The notes under the pieces were generated by a model. It saw only the letters and a program-made list of their open reading frames with translations, was not told the DNA's origin and searched no databases. The translations under genes were made by a program, and so were the position numbers. A stretch of DNA of 64,000 bases from Sphingobacterium populi (GTDB lineage: Bacteria > Bacteroidota > Bacteroidia > Sphingobacteriales > Sphingobacteriaceae): contig NZ_LQXS01000001.1 of the NCBI RefSeq assembly GCF_001586775.1, positions 1,054,001 through 1,118,000 of the forward strand. The letters are read 5' to 3'. Within the stretch, counting starts at the first letter, position 1. Each line of letters starts with the position of its first letter. Below are positions 18,704 through 28,110 of this stretch, piece after piece.

Positions 18704-21199
18704 CTATTGTTGCTTACTTTGTGGCGCACCCAGATAAGAAGGTAGCAATCCGCCAAAGTCTATCATGATTTTCTGTATGACGATACCGTGATCTAGTGGT
18801 CGTATTCGGATGGTGTGTTCGCCAGCGTGTGCCATATGATGTTCGGTGACGTTATCGATAATCCGCTCGGCCTGCCATTTACCTAATTCGCCTCGATAAT
18901 GACCGTTGATGTTTACCATAACTTCCTCGGCATCATCGACTGAAATGGCGTAGCGTAATCCCTTATTAGCATTAAAATTTAATGTGGGTGAAGTCAACAC
19001 GTGTATCTTCGCTTGACCGGTGGACTCGGTCTTTATTTTGTATTCTACAGACACACCGTCTGCTATAGCAGCAGTAATAGGCAAAGTGGTAATCGCTGAT
19101 ACGGTCTTGCCTAAATTGGGGATTTCTTCCCAAGTTACATTTCCCGCACCTTGCGCCCGAAAAAAGTTCCTAGCTTCGATCGAGATGTGACCATCCTGCT
19201 CTAAAAAAATCTTGGAGGATGCCACGCCAGTGCTATCTACGTACCTTACGCTTGGCATGATACTATGCGGTGGATTATTCCAACTACGGTAGCCAATGCG
19301 TACCTGATCCATCATATGTTGCCACTTACCATCAGATAAGGTATTGAAATGTAGGGTGAGCAGTGAATCTCGAACAAAACTCTCTTTGACTTGATCTGCC
19401 CAATAATTGGCTTGTACATCCTGCTTGTCCGCATAAAAATCATTTTTCGCTTTGGCGAAATACAAATCATACAAGTTGGACATACCCTGAATGGGGAATA
19501 GCACCAATTGGTCAAAAGAATCACGATACGCTGATGGCAACTTATTGTATAATCGAAAGGCATCCATCAATAATTTTTGATAATCCATCGTCACCGTTTC
19601 AAACTCTTGGTAATGTTCTAGGCTGTAGGTGCGGTGATTTAGCAGCTCTGGTGTCACACGATGATTGTACTTGGTATAAGTGTCGATTAGCCGTGCCGCT
19701 TCCTCGGCATAGGTTGATCCAAACTGTTGCGCACACCAGTCCACCGTGTGTTGATAGAGATTAGCCGGTTGGTAGCGCGTTGGATCCCAAGCCATATCTA
19801 AGAAAAAAGAGATAGGATATTCCATCGGCTTTAGATCACCTACGTTGACTACCCAGATGCGGTCAACTCCGTGCTCGTAAGCGATATTCATCTGTTCCCA
19901 TACGCGAGACACCTGACTTACGTTCAGCCATTTGCTATTCCGTGGAGCGCCTACATAATCAAAATGATAATACATACCATACCCTCCAGCTCGAGGTTTA
20001 TGATCAAGTGGCGGCACTTTTCGTACATTGCCCCAATTGTCATCGCAGAACAGTAAGGTTACATCATCAGGTACTTGCATCCCCGAATCGTAATAATCCT
20101 GCACTTCTTTATAGAGCGCCCATACTTGCGGGGTTGCTGCAGCTTTTTTATTCGTTACCTGTGTGATAATTTTACGCTGATCGCGCACGATGTCTTGTAG
20201 CAAGCTGATGTTTTGGTTGTCGCTCATGGGCTCGTCGCCATCTCCACGCATGGCCATCGTCACGATGGTTTCCCAGTCCTTTGTACGCTGAACTCCACCT
20301 TTCCAAAATTCTTGAAGTCCTTTCTTGTTCTGCGCGTAATCCCACGCGCCTCCATTTCCATAGCGCTTCCATTCGGCCTGCGCTCGTGCCATAGGTTCAT
20401 GGTGGGAGGTACTCATTACGATGCCCATCTCATCCGCCAAAGCTCCGTTCTTTGGGTCATCATCATAAAAAGCGCTGCCCCACATGGCTGGCCAGAGAAA
20501 ATTGCCTTTCAACCGAAGAATCAATTCAAAAACCTTCTCGTAAAACTCACTGTTGTAACCGCCAAAAGTATGATTTGCCCATCGGGTCAATCCAGGATAT
20601 TCATCGTTAAGAAAAATCCCACGGTATCGCACAGCGGGTTCGCCCTGCGTATACACGCCAGGTTTTACATACAGTTCTTGCTTTTTTGCGATGGGCGCGT
20701 CTGCCCAATAGTACCAAGGCGATACGCCTATCTGCGCAGACAGTTCATAGGTTCCGTATATGGTACCCCGCTTATCACTACCTGCGATAACCAACGCAGA
20801 ATCGACACCATCCATAGGATGAGCAATAAGCTGAATCAGGAATTTTTCATTTTTGCCGGATAATGCAGCGGGGTCAATTTTACGATCCTGCACTAAATTA
20901 TCGATGAGTGGCGAATGACCTAATGTACCTATAATAACGCTGTATTTTGCGGCAGCATTACTCGGTGTATGCGAAGTTACTCGTTGAAAATCTTCACGTA
21001 AATTATGGACAGCACGCTGTACTCCCACCCAATCTTCTGTACTAACGACAACCGGGATAGGTTGACTTTGTATAACAAGTGGAAGGTATCCATCCTGTAC
21101 ATCATCTGTTACAAAACGGTTACTTTCATTGATTTGTGCCACAAGAGTGCGGCTTAAAAAAAGTAAAATAAAGACGATACAGCATCTTTGATACATCAT
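18704..21199 (-). CDS. GH115 xylan alpha-1,2-glucuronidase
   Basis: This 831-residue protein has a signal peptide (1-22, SRTLVAQ). The long GH115 catalytic region shows RGTIYGTYELSAQIGVSPWYYWAD, RYRGIFLNDEYPGLTRW, GNFLWPAMWGSAFYDDDP, MSTSHHEPM and FCDDNWGNVRK, all usual in the family. The C-terminal GH115 beta-sandwich begins near residue 640. The family removes (4-O-methyl)glucuronic acid from internal as well as terminal xylose, so it can act on polymeric xylan before GH67 acts on short products. A hairpin lies between GH3 and this gene, so transcription may restart in the 261-bp gap upstream; I could not identify a convincing promoter there. Confidence 0.92.
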   Translation of the reverse strand: MMYQRCCIVFILLFLSRTLVAQINESNRFVTDDVQDGYLPLVIQSQPIPVVVSTEDWVGVQRAVHNLREDFQRVTSHTPSNAAAKYSVIIGTLGHSPLIDNLVQDRKIDPAALSGKNEKFLIQLIAHPMDGVDSALVIAGSDKRGTIYGTYELSAQIGVSPWYYWADAPIAKKQELYVKPGVYTQGEPAVRYRGIFLNDEYPGLTRWANHTFGGYNSEFYEKVFELILRLKGNFLWPAMWGSAFYDDDPKNGALADEMGIVMSTSHHEPMARAQAEWKRYGNGGAWDYAQNKKGLQEFWKGGVQRTKDWETIVTMAMRGDGDEPMSDNQNISLLQDIVRDQRKIITQVTNKKAAATPQVWALYKEVQDYYDSGMQVPDDVTLLFCDDNWGNVRKVPPLDHKPRAGGYGMYYHFDYVGAPRNSKWLNVSQVSRVWEQMNIAYEHGVDRIWVVNVGDLKPMEYPISFFLDMAWDPTRYQPANLYQHTVDWCAQQFGSTYAEEAARLIDTYTKYNHRVTPELLNHRTYSLEHYQEFETVTMDYQKLLMDAFRLYNKLPSAYRDSFDQLVLFPIQGMSNLYDLYFAKAKNDFYADKQDVQANYWADQVKESFVRDSLLTLHFNTLSDGKWQHMMDQVRIGYRSWNNPPHSIMPSVRYVDSTGVASSKIFLEQDGHISIEARNFFRAQGAGNVTWEEIPNLGKTVSAITTLPITAAIADGVSVEYKIKTESTGQAKIHVLTSPTLNFNANKGLRYAISVDDAEEVMVNINGHYRGELGKWQAERIIDNVTEHHMAHAGEHTIRIRPLDHGIVIQKIMIDFGGLLPSYLGAPQSKQQ

Positions 21200-21382
21200 G
21201 TAGTGTAGGAATAGGTTTAAGTACAGTTTATAATGTGGTCGCCCGCCAAGTTGTACCGACAGACATCCGTGTTGTAAAATTAGATTAACGCTGCTGCGGT
21301 AGATGATACATTTGTTTTATTAACTAGTAAAAATGTATAAAACAGGGGTTCTGCACACTACTAGCGAGCATTTCAAAATATA

Positions 21383-21425
21383 AAGCTCCAATCTTGCATG
21401 TCAGCAGCATGCAGGATTGGAGCTT
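21383..21425 (-). terminator. Hairpin terminator downstream of GH3
   Basis: The 18-bp arms 21383-21400 and 21408-21425 pair with one G-U type mismatch around a 7-base loop. On the minus strand the stem is followed by a T-rich stretch (TTTATATTTTG). It lies 36 bases past the GH3 stop and divides the long gene string. Confidence 0.7.
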
Positions 21426-21460
21426 CGGATTTAGTGGAATAAATTCTCGCGTAAGCGATC

Positions 21461-24106
21461 CTAGATCACCTCGATATCTAAGCTATGCAGTTGATCGTCT
21501 GTAGAGCTGCCGCCATAAAGTATTTGATACTTCCCTTCCTTGATTCGCATACTACCCTGCGCATCATCGTAGAAGCGAAATGAATCTGCGGACAGGCTAA
21601 TGTCGATTTTTTTACGTTGCTTTCCTTTGAAAGGCACTCTGCTAAATGCGCGCAACGACTTGAGTGGTGCATTCGGATCATCTAAACGCCTCACATACAC
21701 CTGAATCACTTCCTCGCCGTCTCTATCCGAAATATTGCTCACTGGAATAGAAAACTGAACTCCTTTCGCCCCTTCTATCTTAGTACTTTGTAGCTCAACA
21801 CGACCATAGTTAAACGTAGCATAACTCAGCCCATGGCCGAATGCATATAAGGGCTGGCTCGCTAAATAGCGATACGTACGACCTTTCATATCGTAATTTT
21901 CAAAACCTTGACGTTTCGAATCGCCTGTTTGGGTAAGTCCATCATCCAGTTGCGCGAGTGTTTTATAAAAGGTTACTGGTAATCTACCTGCTGGATTGTA
22001 ATCTCCAAATAAGACATCTGCGACCGCGGTTCCAGCCTCTTCGCCACCGTACCAAGCGCAAAGTAGTGCATCATAGTTTTTTTCATCTTGCTCTAACGCG
22101 AGAGAACTTCCAGTACATAATACAAACGTGACGGATTTTCCTGTCTTGCGCAACGCCGCTAATAAATCTCTTTGCACGCGCGGCAAATCGATGGATGTAC
22201 GATCTCCTCCACGAAAACCTTCATAGTCGACAAACATCTCCTCGCCCTCTAACCGCGGCGAAAGGCCGCCAACATACACGATGGCGTCCACATTCTTCAG
22301 TCGCTCGGTGAGGTCGGAGAATTCTGCCTTTTCCTTTTTAAATACAGAAAGGCCAATAATATTGATTTTCCCCATTTGGCGATGTTCCATTACCACGGAG
22401 TAGGACTTACCTTGTTGCATACGCATGGCATATTCTTCTCCTTGTATGGCAGAGGCACCTGTCCGTTTGGCGACTTCTTTACCATCAATCTTTAGCACAT
22501 ACCCGTCATAAGCATTTGCTTTGAAAACAACCTCGCCGGTATATGGCGCTACGAATACTCCCGAAATGCGCGTGGAAGTATTTTCCATATCGACATCTTG
22601 TGCCAATGCTGTACCCCCACGATTGCTATATTCTATTCCTAAATCGTTGGTCAATGTGCGCACAGGCTTTCCTTCCAATTTATTGTTATTGTAAAACTCG
22701 ACTTTAAGACCCTTCTCTCCACCTTGCGCTGTTTGAAAGGAGTCATAAAGCGAACTTCTCACCCAGGGATCTACTAAATCACTCCCCTTCTCATAGATCA
22801 CTTCAGCATTCGGCAGTTTTTTACGAATCCCGTCTAATATGGTAACCGTAGAAGTTGGAGTACCATTATAATTGCCCCACAGCATGAGGCTGTCAGCAGC
22901 ATTGGCACCCACAACAGCTATTTTTTTAATCTCTTTGCTTAAGGGTAATGTATTGTTTTGATTTTTAAGCAAAGTCATGGACTGGCGAGCTACCTCTAGC
23001 GCTTGCTGCCGATGTTTTGCGGAAGCCACAATATCATACGAAAGATCATCCCATGGACCCGTTCCCTTTGGATCAAACAGCCCGAGTTCTACCCATCCAC
23101 GCAAAACCCGCCTCAAAGAAGTATTTATTTGATCTTCCGAAATCATACCTTTTTCTACCGCCAACAATAGATTTTCATACGTGCTGCCGCATTCAAGATC
23201 TGTAGAAGTAATAACGGCATCTGCCGCTGCAGCTTCCGCACTGTCATGTGTCTCATGATGACCTTTTTCATAAAAGTCATTGATGGCCCAGCAGTCGGAC
23301 ACTACCATTCCTTTGAATCCCCATTGATTGCGTAGTATATCGACCAATAGCGTGTTGCTCCCGCAGCAAGGCTCACCTTCAAAAGCATTGTAGGCACACA
23401 TGACTTCTTGTACATTGCCTTCCTTTACCAGCGCTTCGAAAGCAGGTAGATACGTTTCCCAAAGATCCCGCTTGGATACCGTCGCATCGTAGGAATGTCG
23501 ATTCCACTCGGGACCACTATGTACTGCATAATGCTTGGCGCAGGCATGTGTTTTGAAGAATTTGTCATCGTCTCCTTGTAGTCCTTTTACAGCGGCAAGT
23601 CCTAATTGCGTAGTCAGAAAGGGATCCTCACCATAAGTTTCTTGCCCACGACCCCATCGTGGATCACGAAATATGTTGATATTTGGGGTCCAAAATGATA
23701 GGCCATAGTACCTTCCGCGCTCGTCTTCTTCCGACGATTTATTGTACTTAGCACGCGCTTCATCCGAAATAATTTGAAAGGTCTTCAAATGATTGCTGTC
23801 ATCCCATGTGGCTGCCATACCGATAGCCTGCGGAAATACCGTTGCTTTGCCCGAACGAGCCACACCATGTAAAGCCTCGTTCCACCAATCGTAAGCAGGA
23901 ATACCCAGACGGGGCACTGCTTTCGATGAATTCATCATCAGACCTACTTTTTCTTCAAGGGTAAGCAGACTTAACAAATTCTCGACTCTTTCATTGACCG
24001 ATACATCTGGATCTCGAAAAGGATGATCGTATTGATCTTGTGCGGATTTGCATTGGCTAAATATCAGTCCTATTAAAAGTACTGCACTTCCAAAAATTTT
24101 TCTCAT
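21461..24106 (-). CDS. GH3 beta-xylosidase/beta-glucosidase with PA14 insert
   Basis: The 881-residue product begins with a lipoprotein-like signal (LIFSQC, Cys 19). The GH3 N-terminal barrel contains PRWGRGQETYGEDP, KHYAVHSGPE and the nucleophile segment MVVSDCWAI (Asp271). The C-terminal sandwich is split by a PA14 domain (about residues 465-600; GEVVFKANAYDGYVLKIDGKE). A fibronectin-III-like domain closes the protein (GEEVIQVYVRRLDDP). In a xylan locus the expected job is release of xylose from the non-reducing end of xylo-oligosaccharides. The domain order matches bacterial Xyl3A-like enzymes, but beta-glucosidase activity cannot be excluded. It is 131 bases downstream of the frameshifted GH43. 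Confidence 0.9.
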   Translation of the reverse strand: MRKIFGSAVLLIGLIFSQCKSAQDQYDHPFRDPDVSVNERVENLLSLLTLEEKVGLMMNSSKAVPRLGIPAYDWWNEALHGVARSGKATVFPQAIGMAATWDDSNHLKTFQIISDEARAKYNKSSEEDERGRYYGLSFWTPNINIFRDPRWGRGQETYGEDPFLTTQLGLAAVKGLQGDDDKFFKTHACAKHYAVHSGPEWNRHSYDATVSKRDLWETYLPAFEALVKEGNVQEVMCAYNAFEGEPCCGSNTLLVDILRNQWGFKGMVVSDCWAINDFYEKGHHETHDSAEAAAADAVITSTDLECGSTYENLLLAVEKGMISEDQINTSLRRVLRGWVELGLFDPKGTGPWDDLSYDIVASAKHRQQALEVARQSMTLLKNQNNTLPLSKEIKKIAVVGANAADSLMLWGNYNGTPTSTVTILDGIRKKLPNAEVIYEKGSDLVDPWVRSSLYDSFQTAQGGEKGLKVEFYNNNKLEGKPVRTLTNDLGIEYSNRGGTALAQDVDMENTSTRISGVFVAPYTGEVVFKANAYDGYVLKIDGKEVAKRTGASAIQGEEYAMRMQQGKSYSVVMEHRQMGKINIIGLSVFKKEKAEFSDLTERLKNVDAIVYVGGLSPRLEGEEMFVDYEGFRGGDRTSIDLPRVQRDLLAALRKTGKSVTFVLCTGSSLALEQDEKNYDALLCAWYGGEEAGTAVADVLFGDYNPAGRLPVTFYKTLAQLDDGLTQTGDSKRQGFENYDMKGRTYRYLASQPLYAFGHGLSYATFNYGRVELQSTKIEGAKGVQFSIPVSNISDRDGEEVIQVYVRRLDDPNAPLKSLRAFSRVPFKGKQRKKIDISLSADSFRFYDDAQGSMRIKEGKYQILYGGSSTDDQLHSLDIEVI

Positions 24107-24237
24107 AGCAATGGTTTCTATTTATAGTTAGCAGATTATTTTGCGAATTGCCCTTTCTACGTATTGGCTGTGCTTGAGCTTGCATCAAAAGGGCTTATCG
24201 GTTAAAGGTCGCTTGAGCGTTACTTATCGCAACTTCA

Positions 24238-25832
24238 CTAGTCACCGTAATCGATATTGAAATAGTCAAAATCGACGTATCCACCGGCTTCTTTTGTCGC
24301 ATAATTAAACAATCCGAAACGGTACCCCATAAAGTGCGGTATGGTATAGGCCATTTTTAAAGCTGTACCGATCGGCATCCACTTCTCACCATCTAGGCTG
24401 TAGAAAAATGTGGCTACATCTTTCTTGTTGGTGAAGTCGCACATGGCCTTTAGGTGCACGTGCTCTTGTTCCAATGACAGATTTGCAACCTCTTCTGGCA
24501 CACCTGTCGTTGCATTGACCATTACTAAGCTCTTCGTATTACCATGCATACGAACGCCCACTAATCCATAATTTTTCTGTAATAAAGAAAGACCTGCAAA
24601 ATCACCGTCTTTCATCTTATTCACTTCGATCGATGTCGAAGCCACGCAAGTTGGTCCTATCGTACGTTGTGTCAGCGTATTTCGAGCTTGCAGGAATGAA
24701 TTATCTACCCGACCGGTCGTCAATCGCAAATACCCTTTCCTGGCATCGACAGACCAAAGCTCATCCGCCGGATTGTGATTCCATTGCCAAACTAAAGGCA
24801 ATGCCGGATCGCCTGCTTTTCGAGAGAAATCATCGGAATGTACAATCCCAGGAATTAAACCTGTACTGGCCGGAAGATCCAATTCGGCCGGTACTTTGCC
24901 ATCACCCCCCAGAACAGGCCAATCGTTTTCCCACTTTACCGGCACTAGAAACGGTATTCTTCCGACTGCGCCATGATCTTGAAACAGATACGCATACCAT
25001 TCTCCGTTTGGCATATCAATTAGTCCTCCTTGCGCAACGCCTTTATCTTGCAATACGACCCGCCCTTCGTAAGGCCCATGCAATTTATCTGCCCGATGTA
25101 CAATAACGGTACGCATACCTCCCGGAGGCCAGGAAATATTAAATAAGTAATATTTGCCATTGACTTTGAATAGCTGAGATCCCTCTGCTGGTAGCCCACC
25201 TTTCGCTCCTTCGGGCGTACTTGGAAGGGTCGCATTTTCTATTAAAACACGTTGCGTTTCAGGCTTTATCCCAGATAAATCGGCTTGAAGCTCGACGATC
25301 TCCACTTTACCCCCGCCCCAGATCATATAGATTTATCATTATCAAAAAATAGAGAATGATCATGCATCATCGGTTCGAATTCGTTGACTTCCCAAGGTCC
25401 CGATTCGATATCTTTCGTGCTATAGATATAGGTCTTACCAGTTGTCTGCGCGAAGGTACTCACATAAAAAGTATTGTTGTGATACCGAAGGCTACTGGCC
25501 CATGTACCTCTACCGTAGGTGCTTTTTCCATTGTCTAAATTTAATTCATCCCTATCTTGTAACGTGGTATGTCCATAACCGAATAGTTCCCAATTCACTA
25601 AATCATGTGATTTCATTAGCGGCAATCCCGGATTCATGTGCATGGTCGTACTGCTCATGTAATAGGTATCTCCTACACGTATCATAGACATATCGGGCAC
25701 ATCTGCAAAGATGATCGGGTTGGTCGCTTTGTTGACTGTGGACTGCTGTGCATATGTAGGATTACTAGATAAGCCAATAGCTACTGTTATGAGCGCAATC
25801 CCTTGCCAAAAGCTGCTTGTTTTTTTACTCAT
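24238..25832 (-). pseudogene. GH43_12-like enzyme with C-terminal beta-sandwich, broken by a 1-base frameshift
   Basis: The first frame (25323-25832) has a signal peptide (GLSSNPTYAQ), the base in FADVPDMSMI and the modulating Asp in MMHDHSLFFDNDKS, then hits a TGA. The second frame (24238-25326) continues directly with (Y)MIWGGGKVEIVEL, the acid in LPAEGSQLFK and a C-terminal sandwich of the beta-xylosidase C2 type (TCVASTSIEV...KDGDFAGLSLLQKNYG). Restoring one T/A at about 25329 gives an uninterrupted protein of about 530 residues. The stop and a downstream ATG overlap as ATGA, so re-initiation is conceivable, but the halves split a single propeller and would not fold alone. Subfamily 12 is a judgement from the VPDMS.I..GDTYYMSSTTMH motif. 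Confidence 0.85.
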
Positions 25833-25855
25833 TATGAGATTGTTTTAATACTAAA

Positions 25856-27967
25856 TTAGTCCTTTTGGAAGTTGATATTATACGTTTTTACTACGCCATT
25901 AAAATCAAACTTTACCACAGCTGGAGCCGATGATGAGGCTGCTTGCTGTATTGTCACCTTCACTTTTTTATTATCGGAAGATGCTGTTATTTTCGGCGCT
26001 TGTCCTGCAGATGTATGTGGTACCGACACCTGATAAATATCGTAACCCACAATACCATTTTGATTGGTAGATCTTACGGGCGTTTTTGGTAATGCTATCG
26101 CTTGACCATCTATCTCAATGGACACACCAGGAACGAGTGGCCGATTGATTTTGTGCTTTTTGGAACTAAAACCTAAGCCGCTCAACTCGAAAAGTTGTCC
26201 GCCGTCATTCCCTTCTGCCACCAGAAATATGGCGTGCTTTTGATCTAGATGATCCACGAATTTTGATACGTCAATCGTAAAGGGCGCTTCTTGCTCCGCA
26301 GCATTAGCGGGAACTACGACTTCGCCAATCTGGGTTCCTTTCCATGTGGCATTGTTCCAAGGGCCGTCTAACCACACCTGTATTTTGAAGCTTTGCTTTG
26401 TTTTTGGGATTAAAAATACATTAAATGCTGTTTTATTACCTTTCTCCGTACCCTTAAAAGCCTTCAATCCAGCCTTATCTTGTGCCAATCCGCCAAAACC
26501 AAAGTATTTATAACCAATGATATCCCCATTTTTGACATGGATGGGCATATGGTTATCCCAAATATCCCACGAATCTTGCTGGCTACCAATATCCGAAAGA
26601 TAGCTAGCGTAACCGGCTGAATAATATTGATAGGGATCTAATCCATACATGTGAAAGCCTTCGGATGTTACTTCTGCTCCGGTATATTCTCTTCCTTCAC
26701 TATCCTTTACGGTCCATTGCTCATTTTGGCCATAAGGATCAAAAGCTCTGATCCGTACGGTTCCACCTTCGGATACGGGTTTTTCATCCCACTCGACATG
26801 AACTGGAGCGACAACTGCCTGACGGGCAAAACCAAAGTTTCGCGGTGGTCTGTGGTAAAAAGCATACCATTGATCATTAATCAATTGTATACTGCCGTGC
26901 GTATTGTGCCCGCCATTGGTGCTTTGCAGTGCTGTACCATCTTTGTTCAAGACAGGACCGCGCGAATCGACTAACACTCCGCCACTTTTCCAGGGCCCTA
27001 GCGGAGAATCGCCTACGAGATAGCGTAAGGTAGAATTCGAACTGCTCATGCCGTACTCGGGACCTGAATAACCGCTATATACCGACACATATTTATTGCC
27101 TACTTTTCGTATAGAGGAGGCTTCGAAAAAATTGAATGAACCCAAATCTTCCCCTTCTGCAATGTGCGGAAAGGTGGTGCCCTCTGGATCGCGGAGCACA
27201 CCGTAGCGCGCACTAGCAGGAATAAAACGGTCGATAATTTTCGTTCCAGGTCGTACAGAATACATCGTTGTCTGATCTAGTTCGGCTGCTAATGACCTTT
27301 GAAAACCCCAATATACATAAGCCCTAAATCCAATATCATAATCTGGATCAGCCGGATCTGTCACATAGTCTATATACACTGCCGGGTCAAAACCAATCAT
27401 GCTTCCCGGGAGCGTTTTACGTCCGTCGTCGGTGAGATTGATTGGCGTGAATGGACCATCCGGCCTACTACCCTTTGCTACCATTGCTTCTCGGTTTGGC
27501 CCTCTACTATGTGGATATAAATAGTACTCTTTGGTACCATCTTTCTGCTTTACCTCTACCAAATCGGGCGCATACATTACATCCCATTGCCCATCTACCT
27601 CATAGGTAAATATTGGACCATCATCTCGCCAACTGCTCAGGTCTTCAACGGGTGCAGACCACATCCGGATGTCGGGACCACAGTAGCTATCCATCCGCAG
27701 ATCGTGCGAACCAATAATGTAGGCTCGGTATTGACCTGGTTTATCCGGATCTTCAAACACACGCGGCTCTCCATCGGGAAGGTGCTCCCAAAGTGGCAGG
27801 TAAGGGTTTCCCGCTGCGTTATGTACATAGCGTTGCTGAGGTGGTTTAGAGGTATTCATCTGCTGCTGCTGCGCATGTAGGCTGGTCGTCGTAGAGAACA
27901 ATAGCGCTGCTGCTACTAGGCAGAAGATGGGTTGTCTTTCTTTGATGCTTTTTAGTTTCATCATCAT
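25856..27967 (-). CDS. GH43-fold enzyme with long C-terminal extension
   Basis: The 703-residue secreted protein (signal ending near SLHAQ, residue 33) has a divergent GH43 propeller. The likely base is in LPDGEPRVFED (Asp65), the modulating Asp in GFDPAVYID (Asp194) and the acid in FNFFEASSIRK (Glu282). About residues 430-575 form a jelly-roll-like region (QDSWDIWDNHMPIHVKNGDIIGYKYFGFGG... FLIPKTKQSFKIQVWLDGPW), possibly a CBM. A further C-terminal domain begins near residue 600. I recognise the propeller but not the subfamily; an arabinofuranosidase or xylosidase is likely by context. It ends 24 bases before the GH43_12-like gene. Confidence 0.8.
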   Translation of the reverse strand: MMMKLKSIKERQPIFCLVAAALLFSTTTSLHAQQQQMNTSKPPQQRYVHNAAGNPYLPLWEHLPDGEPRVFEDPDKPGQYRAYIIGSHDLRMDSYCGPDIRMWSAPVEDLSSWRDDGPIFTYEVDGQWDVMYAPDLVEVKQKDGTKEYYLYPHSRGPNREAMVAKGSRPDGPFTPINLTDDGRKTLPGSMIGFDPAVYIDYVTDPADPDYDIGFRAYVYWGFQRSLAAELDQTTMYSVRPGTKIIDRFIPASARYGVLRDPEGTTFPHIAEGEDLGSFNFFEASSIRKVGNKYVSVYSGYSGPEYGMSSSNSTLRYLVGDSPLGPWKSGGVLVDSRGPVLNKDGTALQSTNGGHNTHGSIQLINDQWYAFYHRPPRNFGFARQAVVAPVHVEWDEKPVSEGGTVRIRAFDPYGQNEQWTVKDSEGREYTGAEVTSEGFHMYGLDPYQYYSAGYASYLSDIGSQQDSWDIWDNHMPIHVKNGDIIGYKYFGFGGLAQDKAGLKAFKGTEKGNKTAFNVFLIPKTKQSFKIQVWLDGPWNNATWKGTQIGEVVVPANAAEQEAPFTIDVSKFVDHLDQKHAIFLVAEGNDGGQLFELSGLGFSSKKHKINRPLVPGVSIEIDGQAIALPKTPVRSTNQNGIVGYDIYQVSVPHTSAGQAPKITASSDNKKVKVTIQQAASSSAPAVVKFDFNGVVKTYNINFQKD

Positions 27968-28110
27968 GTCCTTTTCTATTTTTTTCTAATTGGTTATTCT
28001 TATTAAAGCCTAATATTGTTGGCTATGGCTACCTCTATCTTCAACAGCATTGTGCCGACAGATATTCAGACGTATCATATTTGCTTTTCTTATGTGTTGC
28101 ATGCTACTAC

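Noticed and set aside
20213..20863. A 216-codon plus-strand frame inside the GH115 gene
   Set aside because: It lies fully antisense to a well-supported enzyme gene and shows no domain; an antisense shadow.
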